Of a stretch of 55,403 nucleotides of DNA, positions 25,866 to 40,100 are shown piece after piece. Position 1 is the stretch's first letter; each line of letters starts with the position of its first letter. This DNA comes from Liolophura sinensis (lineage: Eukaryota > Mollusca > Polyplacophora > Chitonida > Chitonidae). Location: positions 1 to 55,403 of the forward strand of contig NW_027018218.1 in the NCBI RefSeq assembly GCF_032854445.1, written 5' to 3'. Made by a program: the position numbers and the translations under genes. The notes beneath the pieces are model-generated. The model was not told the origin of the DNA. It saw nothing but the letters and a program-made list of their open reading frames with translations, and ran no database searches.

Positions 25866-28051
25866 ACTTGGCGTCTTCTGGGGTACCAAAGGGCACATAA
25901 CTTATAGTCAAAAGTTGAATATAGTAATGACTAGTTGCGATGGTACATAGTACAGTGTAGCCGAATTCAATTAACAAAAAGACCAGGCAAAAATGCAAAA
26001 GTGGAAAAACTGTTCCAGTGCTGCTGGTAAGATACTAATCCGACGTATTTTGTGACGAGAAATCGAATGGTGCAAACCGCGTTGCTCTCCGACCAATACA
26101 TTTGGCTGTAGCGACAATTGAATGATCATTGATGACAACATCACTTGCCTAGAAACGGCTCTTACTCCATGGAAACCAGGGAAATTTGCAATTTTTTAAA
26201 CAGCTGCCGATGCCTGGCCCAATTCCGCATCTTTTGGCACCTTATTGATGTGGGTCAGTGTTCAATTGTACTTTTTACAGCAGACTGTATCTAGTACTTT
26301 GTGTTTTTTATGTACAAATGGTGTGGTTTTTCTACACGTAGATAAAGACTTTGAGATTGTCTTGGACTTAGAAGTAAGACAATTGCTGGATGAGTTAAAT
26401 GGGCTTAGCCCAAAGATTTGACGTCTTCTGGGGTACCAAAGGGCACATAACTTATAGTCAAAAGTTGAATATAGTAATGACCAGTCGCGATGGTACATAG
26501 TACAGTGTAGCCGAATTCAATTAACAAAAAGACCAGGCAAAAATGCAAAAGTGGAAAAACTGTTCCAGTGTTGCTGGTAAGATACTAAGCCGACGTATTT
26601 TGTGACGAGAAATCGAATGGTGCAAACCGCGTTGCTCTCCGACCAATACTTTTGGCTGTAGCGACAATTGAATGATCATTGATGTCTAAATCACGTGCCT
26701 AGAAACGGCTCTTACTCCATGGAAACCAGGGAAATTTGCAACTTTTTAAACAGCTGCCGATGCCTGGCCCAATTCCGCATCTTTTGGCACCTTATTGATG
26801 TGGGTCAGTGTTCAATTGTACTTTTTACAGCAGACTGTATCTAGTACTTTGTGTTTTTTATGTACAAATGGTGTGGTTTTTCTACACGTAGATAAAGACA
26901 TTGAGATTGTCTTGGACTTAGAAGTAAGACAATTGCTGGGTGAGTTAAATGGGCTTAGCCCAAAGAGGGTACCAAAGGGCACATAACTTATAGTCAAAAG
27001 TTGAATATAGTAATGACTAGTCGCGATGGTACATAGTACAGTGTAGCCGAATTCAATTAACAAAAAGACCAGGCAAAAATGCAAAAGTGGAAAAACTGTT
27101 CCAGTGCTGCTGGTAAGATACTAATCCGACGTATTTTGTGACGAGAAATCGAATGGTGCAAACCGCGCTGCTCTCCGACCAATACATTTGGCTGTAGCGA
27201 CAATTGAATGATCATTGATGACAACATCACTTGCCTAGAAACGGCTCTTACTCCATGGAAACCAGGGAAATTTGCAATTTTTTAAACAGCTGCCGATGCC
27301 TGGCCCAATTCCGCATCTTTTGGCACCTTATTGATGTGGGTCAGTGTTCAATCGTACTTTTTACAGCAGACTGTATCTAGTACTTTGTGTTTTTTATGTA
27401 CAAATGGTGTGGTTTTTCTACACGTAGATAAAGACTTTGAGATTGTCTTGGACTTAGAAGTAAGACAATTGCTGGATGAGTTAAATGGGCTTAGCCCAAA
27501 GATTTGACGTCTTCTGGGGTACCAAAGGGCACATAACTTATAGTCAAAAGTTGAATATAGTAATGACTAGTCGCGATGGTACATAGTACAGTGTAGCCGA
27601 ATTCAATTAACAAAAAGACCAGGCAAAAATGCAAAAGTGGAAAAACTGTTCCAGTGCTGCTGGTAAGATACTAAGCCGACGTATTTTGTGACGAGAAATC
27701 GAATGGTGCAAACCGCGTTGCTCTCCGACCAATACTTTTGGCTGTAGCGACAATTGAATGATCATTGATGTCTAAATCACGTGCCTAGAAACGGCTCTTA
27801 CTCCATGGAAACCAGGGAAATTTGCAATTTTTTAAACAGCTGCCGATGCCTGGCCCAATTCCGCTTCTTTTGGCACCTTCTTGATGTGGGTCAGTGTTCA
27901 ATTGTACTTTTTACAGCAGACTGTATCTAGTACTTTGTGTTTTTTATGTACAAATGGTGTGGTTTTTCTACACGTAGATATAGACATTGAGATTGTCTTG
28001 GACTTAGAAGTAAGACAATTGCTGGATGAGTTAAATGGGCTTAGCCCAAAG
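25866..28051 (+). repeat. Higher-order dimer, two copies, with a 14-bp deletion at the junction
   Basis: Monomers start at 25866, 26416, 26966 and 27502. The first of each pair (25866, 26966) shares GATACTAATCC, ATACATTTGG, CACTTGCC, GACTTTGAG and GGATGAG. The second (26416, 27502) shares GATACTAAGCC and GATGTCTAAATCAC. The monomer at 26966 is 536 bp because TTTGACGTCTTCTG is missing from its start. The anchor at 25866 carries two changes (ACTTGGCGTC). Confidence 0.8.
26966..26967 (+). other. 14-bp deletion of the monomer anchor (breakpoint)
   Basis: The sequence reads CAAAGAGGGTACC where other monomers with the G variant have 14 more bases (TTTGACGTCTTCTG) between CAAAGA and GGGTACC. It is the largest internal deletion I found in the array and removes the GACGTC site. 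The following anchor is 536 bp away instead of 550. Confidence 0.9.
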
Positions 28052-31000
28052 ATTTGACGTCTTCTGGGGTACCAAAGGGCACATAACTTATAGTCAAAAG
28101 TTGAATATAGTAATGACCAGTCGCGATGGTACATAGTACAGTGTAGCCGATTTCAATTAACTAAAAGACCAGGCAAAAATGCAAAAGTGGAAAAACTGTT
28201 CCAGTGCTGCTGGTAAGAGGCTAATCCGACGTATTTTGTGACGAGAAATCGAATGGTGCAAACCGCGTTGCTCTCCGACCAATACATTTGGCTGTAGCGA
28301 CAATTGAATGATAATTGATGACAACATAACTTGCCTAGAAACGGCTCTTACTCCATGGAAACCAGGGAAATTTGCAATTTTTTAAACAGCTGCCGATGCC
28401 TGGCCCAATTCCGCATCTTTTGGCACCTTATTGATGTGGGTCAGTGTTCAATTGTACATTTTACAACAGACTGTATCTAGTACTTTGTGTTTTTTATGTA
28501 CAAATGGTGTGGTTTTTCTACACGTAGATATAGACATTGAGATTGTCTTCGACCTAGAAATAAGACAATTGCTGGGTGAGTTAAATGGGCTTAGCCCAAA
28601 GATTTGACGTCTTCTTGGGTACCAAAGGGCACATAACTGATAGTCAAAAGTTGAATATAGTAATGACCAGTCGCGATGGTACATAGTACAGTGTAGCCGA
28701 TTTCAATTAACAAAAAGACCAGGCAAAAATGCAAAAGTGGAAAAACTGTTCCAGTGTTGCTGGTAAGGAGCTAATCCGACGTATTTTTTGACGAGAAATC
28801 GAATGGTGCAAACCGCGTTGCTCTCCGACCAATACATTTGTGTAGCGACAATTGAATGATCATTGATGACAACAATCACTTGCCTAGAAACGGCTCTTAC
28901 TCCATGGAAACCAGGGAAATTGCAATTTTTTAAACAGCTGCCGATTGCCTGACCCAATTCCGCATCTTTTGGCACACTTATTGATGTGGGTCAGTGTTCA
29001 ATTGTACTTTTTACAGCAGACTGTATCTAGTACTTTGTGTTTTTTAATGTACAAATGGTGTGGTTTTTCTACAAGTAGATAAAGACATTGAGATTGTCTT
29101 GTACTTAGAAGTAAGGCAATTGCTGGGTGTAGTAAATGGGCTTAGCCCAAAGATTTGACGTCTTCTGGGGTACCAAAGGGCACATAACTTATAGTCAAAA
29201 AGTTGAATATAGTAATGACCATCGCGATGGTACATAGTACAGTGTAGCCGATTTCAATTAACAAAAAGACCAGGCAAAAATGCAAAAGTGGAAAAACTGT
29301 TCCAGTGTTGCTGGTAAGAGGCTAATCCGACGTATTTTGTGACGAGAAATCGAATGGTGCAAACCGCGTTGCCTTCGCCCAATACTTTTGGCTGTAGCGA
29401 CAATTGAATGATCATTGATGACAACATCACGTGCCTAGAAAACGGCTCTTACTCCATGGAAACCAGGGAAATTTGCAATTTTTTAAACAGCTGCCGATGC
29501 CTGGCCCAATTCCCGCATCTTTTGGCACCTTATTGATGTGGGTCAGTGTTCAATTGTACTTTTTACAAGCAGACTGTATCTAGTACTTTGTGTTTTTTTA
29601 TGTACAAATGGTGTGGTTTTTCTACACGTAGATAAAGACTTTGAGATTGTCCTTGGACTTAGAAGTAAGACAATTGCTGGATGAGTTTAAATGGGCTTAG
29701 CCCAAAGATTTGACGTCTTCTGGGGTACCAAAGGGCACATAACTTATAGTCAAAAGTTGAATATAGTAATGACTAGTCGCGATGGTACATAGTACAGTGT
29801 AGCCGAATTCAATTAACAAAAAAGACCAGGCAAAAATGCAAAAGTGGAAAAACTGTTCCAGTGTTGCTGGTAAGAGGCTAATCGACGTATTTTGTGACGA
29901 GAAATCGAATGGTGCAAACCGCGTTGCCTTCGCCCAATACTTTTGGCTGTAGCGACAATTGAATGATCATTGATGACAACATCACGTGCCTAGAAACGGC
30001 TCTTACTCCATGGAAACCAGGGGAAATTTGCAATTTTTTAAACAGCTGCCGATGCCTGGCTCAATTCCGCATCTTTTGGCACCTTATTGATGTGGGTCAG
30101 TGTTCAATTGTACTTTTTACAGCAGACTGTATCTAGTACTTTGTGTTTTTTATGTACAAATGGTGTGGTTTTTCTACACGTAGATAAAGACTTTGAGATT
30201 GTCTTGGACTTAGAAGTAAGACAATTGCTGGATGAGTTAAATGGGCTTAGCCCAAAGATTTGACGTCTTCTGGGGTACCAAAGGGCACATAACTTATAGT
30301 CAAAAGTTGAATATAGTAATGACTAGTCGCGATGGTACATAGTACAGTGTAGCCGAATTCAATTAACAAAAAAGACCAGGCAAAAATGCAAAAGTGGAAA
30401 AACTGTTCCAGTGCTGCTGGTAAGATACTAAGCCGTCGTATTTTGTGACGAGAAATCGAATGGTGCAAACCGCGTTGCTCTCCGACCAATACATTTGGCT
30501 GTAGCGACAATTGAATGATCATTGATGACAACATCACGTGCCTAACAACGGCTCTTACTCCATGGAAACCAGGGAAATTTGCAATTTTTTAAACAGCTGC
30601 CGATGCCTGGCCAAATTCCGCATCTTTTGGCACCTTATTGATGTGGGTCAGTGTTCAATTGTACTTTTTACAGCAGACTGTATCTAGTACTTTGTGTTTT
30701 TTATGTACAAATGGTGTGGTTTTTCTACACGTAGATAAAGACTTTGAGATTGTCTTGGACTTAGAAGTAAGACAATTGCTGGATGAGTTAAATGGGCTTA
30801 GCCCAAAGATTTGACGTCTTCTGGGGTACCAAAGGGCACATAACTTATAGTCAAAAGTTGAATATAGTAATGACTAGTCGCGATGGTACATAGTACAGTG
30901 TAGCCGAATTCAATTAACAAAAAGACCAGGCAAAAATGCAAAAGTGGAAAGACTGTTCCAGTGCTGCTGGTAAGATACTAAGCCGTCGTATTTTGTGACG

Positions 31001-31908
31001 AGAAATCGAATGGTGCAAACCGCGTTGCTCTCCGACCAATACATTTGGCTGTAGCGACAATTGAATGATCATTGATGACTAAATCACGTGCCTAGAAACG
31101 GCTCTTACTCCATGGAAACCAGGGAAATTTGCAATTTTTTAAACAGCTGCCGATGCCTGGCCAAATTCCGCATCTTTTGGCACCTTATTGATGTGGGTCA
31201 GTGTTCAATTGTACTTTTTACAGCAGACTGTATCTAGTACTTTGTGTTTTTTATGTACAAATGGTGTGGTTTTTCTACACGTAGATAAAGACTTTGAGAT
31301 TGTCTTGGACTTAGAAGTAAGACAATTGCTGGATGAGTTAAATGGGCTTAGCCCAAAGATTTGACGTCTTCTGGGGTACCAAAGGGCACATAACTTATAG
31401 TCAAAAGTTGAATATAGTAATGACTAGTCGCGATGGTACATAGTACAGTGTAGCCGAATTCAATTAACAAAAAGACCAGGCAAAAATGCAAAAGTGGAAA
31501 AACTGTTCCAGTGCTGCTGGTAAGATACTAAGCCGACGTATTTTGTGACGAGAAATCGAATGGTGCAAACCGCGTTGCTCTCCGACCAATGCATTTGGCT
31601 GTAGCGACAATTGAATGATCATTGATGACTAAATCACGTGCCTAGAAACGGCTCTTACTCCATGGAAACCAGGGAAATTTGCAACTTTTTAAACAGCTGC
31701 CGATGCCTGGCCCAATTCCGCATCTTTTGGCACCTTATTGATGTGGGTCAGTGTTCAATTGTACTTTTTACAGCAGACTGTATCTAGTACTTTGTGTTTT
31801 TTATGTACAAATGGTGTGGTTTTTCTACACGTAGATAAAGACTTTGAGATTGTCTTGGACTTAGAAGTAAGACAATTGCTGGATGAGTTAAATGGGCTTA
31901 GCCCAAAG
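28052..31908 (+). repeat. Mosaic satellite stretch with tandem single-monomer duplications
   Basis: Monomers start at 28052, 28602, 29153, 29708, 30258, 30809 and 31359. The adjacent monomers 29153 and 29708 share the unusual GTTGCCTTCGCCCAATAC in place of GTTGCTCTCCGACCAATAC. Adjacent 30258 and 30809 share AAGCCGTCGTATT. Adjacent 30809 and 31359 share GATGACTAAATCAC. These point to stepwise duplication of one monomer at a time. From here to the window end, ATACATTTGG replaces ATACTTTTGG in most monomers. One-base indels cluster between about 28840 and 29900. Confidence 0.83.
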
Positions 31909-34108
31909 ATTTGACGTCTTCTGGGCTACCAAAGGGCACATAACTTATAGTCAAAAGTTGAATATAGTAATGACTAGTCGCGATGGTACATAGTACAGTG
32001 TAGCCGAATTCAATTAACAAAAAGACCAGGCAAAAATGCAAAAGTGGAAAAACTGTTCCAGTGCTGCTGGTAAGATACTAAGCCGACGTATTTTGTGACG
32101 AGAAATCGAATGGTGCAAACCGCGTTGCTCTCCGACCAATACTTTTGGCTGTAGCGACAATTGAATGATCATTAATGACTAAATCACGTGCCTAGAAACG
32201 GCTCTTACTCCATGGAAACCAGGGAAATTTGCAACTTTTTAAACAGCTGCCGATGCCTGGCCCAATTCCGCATCTTTTGGCACCTTATTGATGTGGGTCA
32301 GTGTTCAATTGTACTTTTTACAGCAGACTGTATCTAGTACTTTGTGTTTTTTATGTACAAATGGTGTGGTTTTTCTACACGTAGATAAAGACATTGAGAT
32401 TGTCTTGGACTTAGAAGTAAGACAATTGCTGGGTGAGTTAAATGGGCTTAGCCCAAAGATTTCAGGTCTTCTGGGCTACCAAAGGGCACATAACTTATAG
32501 TCAAAAGTTGAATATAGTAATGACCAGTCGCGATGGTACATAGTACAGTGTAGCCGATTTCAATTAACAAAAAGACCAGGTAAAAATGCAAAAGTGGAAA
32601 AATTGTTCCAGTGCTGCTGGTAAGAGGCTAATCCGACGTATTTTGTGACGAGAAATCGAATGGTGCAAACCGCGTTGCTCTCCGACCAATACATTTGGCT
32701 GTAGCGACAATTGAATGATAATTGATGACAACATTACGTGACTAGAAACGGCTCTTACTCCATAAAAACCAGGGAAATTTGCAATTTTTTAAACAGCTGC
32801 CGATGCCTGGCCCAATTCCGCATCTTTTGGCACCTTATTGATGTGGGTCAGTGTTCAATTGTACTTTTTACAGCAGACTGTATCTAGTACTTTGTGTTTT
32901 TTATGTACAAATGGTGTGGTTTTTCTACACGTAGATAAAGACATTGAGATTGTCTTGGACTTAGAAGTAAGACAATTGCTGGATGAGTTAAATGGGCTTA
33001 GCCCAAAGATTTGACGTCTTCTGGGGTACCAAAGGGCACATAACTTATAGTCAAAAGTTGAATATAGTAATGACCAGTCGCGATGGTACATAGTACAGTG
33101 TAGCCGATTTCAATGAACAAAAAGACCAGGCAAAAATGCAAAAGTGGAAAAACTGTTCCAGTGTTGCTGGTAAGGAGCTAATCCGACGTATTTTTGACGA
33201 GAAATCGAATGGTGCATACCGCGTTGCTCTCCGACCAATACATTTGGCTGTAGCGACAATTGAATGATCATTGATGACAACATCACTTGCCTAGAAACGG
33301 CTCTTACTCCATGGAAACCAGGGAAATTTGCAATTTTTTAAACAGCTGCCGATGCCTGACCCAATTCCGTATCTTTTGGCACCTTATTGATGTGGGTCAG
33401 TGTTCAATTGTACTTTTTACAGCAGACTGTATCTAGTACTTTGTGTTTTTTTATGCACAAATGGTGTGGTTTTTCTACACGTAGATAAAGACATTGAGAT
33501 TGTCTTGGACTTAGAAGTAAGGCAATTGCTGGGTGAGTTAAATGGGCTTAGCCCAAAGATTTGACGTCTTCTGGGCTACCAAAGGGCACATAACTTATAG
33601 TCAAAAGTTGAATATAGTAATGACCAGTCGCGATGGTACATAGTACAGTGTAGCCGATTTCAATTAACAAAAAAACCAGGCAAAAATGCAAAAGTGGAAA
33701 AACTGTTCCAGTGCTGCTGGTAAGATACTAATCCGACGTATTTTTTGACGAGAAATCGAATGGTGCAAACCGCGTTGCTCTCCGACCAATACATTTGGCT
33801 GTAGCGACAATTGAATGATCATTGATGTCAACATCACTTGCCTAGAAACGGCTCTTACTCCATGGAAACCAGGGAAATTTGCAATTTTTTAAACAGCTGC
33901 CGATGCCTGGCCCAATTCCGCATCTTTTGGCACCTTATTGATGTGGGTCAGTGTTCAATTGTACTTTTTACAGCAGACTGTATCTAGTACTTTGTGTTTT
34001 TTATGTACAAATGGTGTGGTTTTTCTACACGTAGATAAAGACATTGAGATTGTCTTGGACTTAGAAGTAAGACAATTGCTGGGTGAGTTAAATGGGCTTA
34101 GCCCAAAG
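31909..34108 (+). repeat. Four-monomer block with a long-range copy at 51712
   Basis: Monomers start at 31909, 32459, 33009 and 33559, each 550 bp. The first carries GATCATTAATGACTAAATC and GCAACTTTTT, the second AAAATTGTTCC, and the fourth AAAAAAACC, GATACTAATCC and GATGTCAACATCAC. The same rare variants occur in the same order from 51712 to about 53200, with one monomer fewer. The anchor of the second monomer is altered to TTCAGGTCTT (about 32460). Confidence 0.8.
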
Positions 34109-37100
34109 ATTTGACGTCTTCTGGGCTACCAAAGGGCACATAACTTATAGTCAAAAGTTGAATATAGTAATGACCAGTCGCGATGGTACATAGTACAGTG
34201 TAGCCGATTTCAATTAACAAAAAGACCAGGCAAAAATGCAAAAGTGGAAAAACTGTTCCAGTGCTGCTGGTAAGGAGCTAATCCGACGTATTTTTTGACG
34301 AGAAATCGAATGGTGCAAACCGCGTTGCTCTCCGACCAATACATTTGGCTGTAGCGACAATTGAATGATAATTGATGACAACATCACGTGACTAGAAACG
34401 GCTCTTACTCCATAAAAACCAGGGAAATTTGCAATTTTTTAAACAGCTGCCGATGCCTGGCCCAATTCCGCATCTTTTGGCACCTTATTGGTGTGGGTCA
34501 GTGTTCAATTGTACTTTTTACAGCAGACTGTATCTAGTACTTTGTGTTTTTTATGTACAAATGGTGTGGTTTTTCTACACGTAGATAAAGACATTGAGAT
34601 TGTCTTGGACTTAGAAGTAAGACAATTGCTGGATGAGTTAAATGGGCTTAGCCCAAAGATTTGACGTCTTCTGGGCTACCAAAGGGCACATAACTTATAG
34701 TCAAAAGTTGAATATAGTAATGACTAGTCGCGATGGTACATAGTACAGTGTAGCCGAATTCAATTAACAAAAAGACCAGGCAAAAATGCAAAAGTGGAAA
34801 AACTGTTCCAGTGCTGCTGGTAAGAGGCTAATCCGACGTATTTTTTGACGAGAAATCGAATGGTGCAAACCGCGTTGCTCTCCGACCAATACATTTGGCT
34901 GTAGCGACAATTGAATGATCATTGATGACAACATCACTTGCCTAGAAACGGCTCTTACTCCATGTAAACGAAAGAAATTTGCAATTTTTTAAACAGCTGC
35001 TGATGCCTGGCCCAATTCCGCATCTTTTGGCACCTTATTGATGTGGGTCAGTGTTCAATTGTACTTTTTACAGCAGACTGTATCTAGTACTTTGTGTTTT
35101 TTATGTACAAATGGTGTGGTTTTTCTACACGTAGATAAAGACATTGAGATTGTCTTGGACTTAGAAGTAAGACAATTGCTGGGTGAGTTAAATGGGCTTA
35201 GCCCAAAGATTTGACGTCTTCTGGGCTACCAAAGGGCACATAACTTATAGTCAAAAGTTGAATATAGTAATGACCAGTCGCGATGGTACATAGTACAGTG
35301 TAGCCGATTTCAATTAACAAAAAGACCAGGCAAAAATGCAAAAGTGGAAAAACTGTTCCAGTGCTGCTGGTAAGGAGCTAATCCGACGTATTTTTTGACG
35401 AGAAATCGAATGGTGCAAACCGCGTTGCTCTCCGACCAATACATTTGGCTGTAGCGACAATTGAATGATAATTGATGACAACATCACGTGACTGGAAACG
35501 GCTCTTACTCCATAAAAACCAGGGAAATTTGCAATTTTTTAAACAGCTGCCGATGCCTGGCCCAATTCCGCATCTTTTGGCACCTTATTGATGTGGGTCA
35601 GTGTTCAATTGTACTTTTTACAGCAGACTGTATCTAGTACTTTGTGTTTTTTATGTACAAATGGTGTGGTTTTTCTACACGTAGATATAGACATTGAGAT
35701 TGTCTTCGACCTAGAAATAAGACAATTGCTGGGTGAGTTAAATGGGCTTAGCCCAAAGATTTGACGTCTTCTGGGCTACCAAAGGGCACATAACTTATAG
35801 TCAAAAGTTGAATATAGTAATGACTTGTCGCGATGGTACATAGTACAGTGTAGCCGAATTCAATTAACAAAAAGACCAGGCAAAAATGCAAAAGTGGAAA
35901 AACTGTTCCAGTGCTGCTGGTAAGATACTAATCCGACGTATTTTGTGACGAGAAATCGAATGGTGCAAAACGCGTTGCTCTCCGACCAATACTTTTGGCT
36001 GTAGCGACAATTGAATGATCATTGATGACAACATCACTTGCCTAACAACGGCTCTTACTCCATGGAAACCAGGGAAATTTGCAATTTTTTAAACAGCTGC
36101 CGATGCCTGGCCAAATTCCGCATCTTTTGGCACCTTATTGATGTGGGTCAGTGTTCAATTGTACTTTTTACAGCAGACTGTATCTAGTACTTTGTGTTTT
36201 TTATGTACAAATGGTGTGGTTTTTCTACACGTAGATATAGACATTGAGATTGTCTTCGACCTAGAAATAAGACAATTGCTGGGTGAGTTAAATGGGCTTA
36301 GCCCAAAGATTTGACGTCTTCTGGGCTACCAAAGGGCACATAACTTATAGTCAAAAGTTGAATATAGTAATGACCAGTCGCGATGGTACATAGTACAGTG
36401 TAGCCGATTTCAATTAACAAAAAGACCAGGCAAAAATGCAAAAGTGGAAAAACTGTTCCAGTGCTGCTAGTAAGAGGCTAATCCGACGTATTTTTTGTCG
36501 AGAAATCGAATGGTGCAAACCGCGTTGCTCTCCGACCAATACTTTTGGCTGTAGCGACAATTGAATGATCATTGATGACTAAATCACGTGCCTAGAAACG
36601 GCTCTTACTCCATGGAAACCAGGGAAATTTGCAATTTTTTAAACAGCTGCCGATGCCTGGCCCAATTCCGCATCTTTTGGCACCTTATTGATGTGGGTCA
36701 GTGTTCAATTGTACTTTTTACAGCAGACTGTATCTAGTACTTTGTGTTTTTTATGTACAAATGGTCTGGTTTTTCTACACGTAGATATAGACATTGAGAT
36801 TGTCTTGGACTTAGAAGTAAGACAATTGCTGGGTGAGTTAAATGGGCTTAGCCCAAAGATTTGACGTCTTCTGGGGTACCAAAGGGCACATAACTTATAG
36901 TCAAAAGTTGAATATAGTAATGACCAGTCGCGATGGTACATAGTACAGTGTAGCCGATTTCAATTAACTAAAAGACCAGGCAAAAATGCAAAAGTGGAAA
37001 AACTGTTCCAGTGCTGCTGGTAAGAGGCTAATCCGACGTATTTTGTGACGAGAAATCGAATGGTGCAAACCGCGTTGCTCTCCGACCAATACATTTGGCT

Positions 37101-40100
37101 GTAGCGACAATTGAATGATCATTGATGACAACATCACTTGCCTAGAAACGGCTCTTACTCCATGTAAACCAGGGAAATTTGCAATTTTTTAAACAGCTGC
37201 CGATGCCTGGCCCAATTCCGCATCTTTTGGCACCTTATTGATGTGGGTCAGTGTTCAATTGTACTTTTTACAGCAGACTGTATCTAGTACTTTGTGTTTT
37301 TTATGTACAAATGGTGTGGTTTTTCTACACGTAGATAAAGACATTGAGATTGTCTTGGACTTAGAAGTAAGACAATTGCTGGGTGAGTTAAATGGGCTTA
37401 GCCCAAAGATTTGACGTCTTCTGGGCTACCAAAGGGCACATAACTTATAGTCAAAAGTTGAATATAGTAATGACCAGTCGCGATGGTACATAGTACAGTG
37501 TAGCCGATTTCAATTAACAAAAAGACCAGGCAAAAATGCAAAAGTGGAAAAACTGTTCCAGTGCTGCTGGTAAGGAGCTAATCCGACGTATTTTTTGACG
37601 AGAAATCGAATGGTGCAAACCGCGTTGCTCTCCGACCAATACATTTGGCTGTAGCGACAATTGAATGATAATTGATGACAACATCACGTGACTAGAAACG
37701 GCTCTTACTCCATAAAAACCAGAGAAATTTGCAATTTTTTAAACAGCTGCCGATGCCTGGCCCAATTCCGCATCTTTTGGCACCTTATTGATGTGGGTCA
37801 GTGTTCAATTGTACTTTTTACAGCAGACTGTATCTAGTACTTTGTGTTTTTTATGTACAAATGGTGTGGTTTTTCTACACGTAGATATAGACATTGAGAT
37901 TGTCTTCGACCTAGAAATAAGACAATTGCTGGGTGAGTTAAATGGGCTTAGCCCAAAGATTTGACGTCTTCTGGGCTACCAAAGGGCACATAACTTATAG
38001 TCAAAAGTTGAATATAGTAATGACTAGTCGCGATGGTACATAGTACAGTGTAGCCGAATTCAATTAACAAAAAGACCAGGCAAAAATGCAAAAGTGGAAA
38101 AACTGTTCCAGTGCTGCTGGTAAGATACTAAGCCGACGTATTTTGTGACGAGAAATCGAATGGTGCAAACCGCGTTGCTCTCCGACCAATACTTTTGGCT
38201 GTAGCGACAATTGAATGATCATTGATGACAACATCACTTGCCTAACAACGGCTCTTACTCCATGGAAACCAGGGAAATTTGCAATTTTTTAAACAGCTGC
38301 CGATGCCTGGCCCAATTCCGCATCTTTTGGCACCTTATTGATGTGGGTCAGTGTTCAATTGTACTTTTTACAGCAGACTGTATCTAGTACTTTGTGTTTT
38401 TTATGTACAAATGGTGTGGTTTTTCTACACGTAGATATAGACATTGAGATTGTCTTGGACTTAGAAGTAAGACAATTGCTGGATGAGTTAAATGGGCTTA
38501 GCCCAAAGATTTGACGTCTTCTGGGGTACCAAAGGGCACATAACTTATAGTCAAAAGTTGAATATAGTAATGACCAGTCGCGATGGTACATAGTACAGTG
38601 TAGCCGATTTCAATTAACTAAAAGACCAGGCAAAAATGCAAAAGTGGAAAAACTGTTCCAGTGCTGCTGGTAAGAGGCTAATCCGACGTATTTTGTGACG
38701 AGAAATCGAATGGTGCAAACCGCGTTGCTCTCCGACCAATACATTTGGCTGTAGCGACAATTGAATGATAATTGATGACAACATCACTTGCCTAGAAACG
38801 GCTCTTACTCCATGGAAACCAGGGAAATTTGCAATTTTTTAAACAGCTGCCGATGCCTGGCCCAATTCCGCATCTTTTGGCACCTTATTGATGTGGGTCA
38901 GTGTTCAATTGTACTTTTTACAGCAGACTGTATCTATTACTTTGTGTTTTTTATGTACAAATGGTGTGGTTTTTCTACACGTAGATAAAGACATTGAGAT
39001 TGTCTTGGACTTAGAAGTAAGACAATTGCTGGGTGAGTTAAATGGGCTTAGCCCAAAGATTTGACGTCTTCTGGGCTACCAAAGGGAACATAACTTATAG
39101 TCAAAAGTTGAATATAGTAATGACCAGTCGCGATGGTACATAGTACAGTGTAGCCGATTTCAATTAACAAAAAGACCAGGCAAAAATGCAAAAGTGGAAA
39201 AACTGTTCCAGTGCTGCTGGTAAGAGGCTAATCCGACGTATTTTTTGACGAGAAATCGAATGGTGCAAACCGCGTTGCTCTCCGACCAATACATTTGGCT
39301 GTAGCGACAATTGAATGATCATTGATGACAACATCACTTGCCTAGAAACGGCTCTTACTCCATGGAAACCAGGGAAATTTGCAATTTTTTAAACAGCTGC
39401 CGATGCCTGACCCAATTCCGCATCTTTTGGCACCTTATTGATGTGGGTCAGTGTTCAATTGTACTTTTTACAGCAGACTGTATCTAGTACTTTGTGTTTT
39501 TTATGTACAAATGGTGTGGTTTTTCTACACGTAGATAAAGACATTGAGATTGTCTTGTACTTAGAAGTAAGGCAATTGCTGGGTGAGTTAAATGGGCTTA
39601 GCCCAAAGATTTGACGTCTTCTGGGCTACCAAAGGGAACATAACTTATAGTCAAAAGTTGAATATAGTAATGACCAGTCGCGATGGTACATAGTACAGTG
39701 TAGCCGATTTCAATTAACAAAAAGACCAGGCAAAAATGCAAAAGTGGAAAAACTGTTCCAGTGCTGCTGGTAAGAGGCTAATCCGACGTATTTTTTGACG
39801 AGAAATCGAATGGTGCAAACCGCGTTGCTCTCCGACCAATACATTTGGCTGTAGCGACAATTGAATGATCATTGATGACAACATCACTTGCCTAGAAACG
39901 GCTCTTACTCCATGGAAACCAGGGAAATTTGCAATTTTTTAAACAGCTGCCGATGCCTGACCCAATTCCGCATCTTTTGGCACCTTATTGATGTGGGTCA
40001 GTGTTCAATTGTACTTTTTACAGCAGACTGTATCTAGTACTTTGTGTTTTTTATGTACAAATGGTGTGGTTTTTCTACACGTAGATAAAGACATTGAGAT

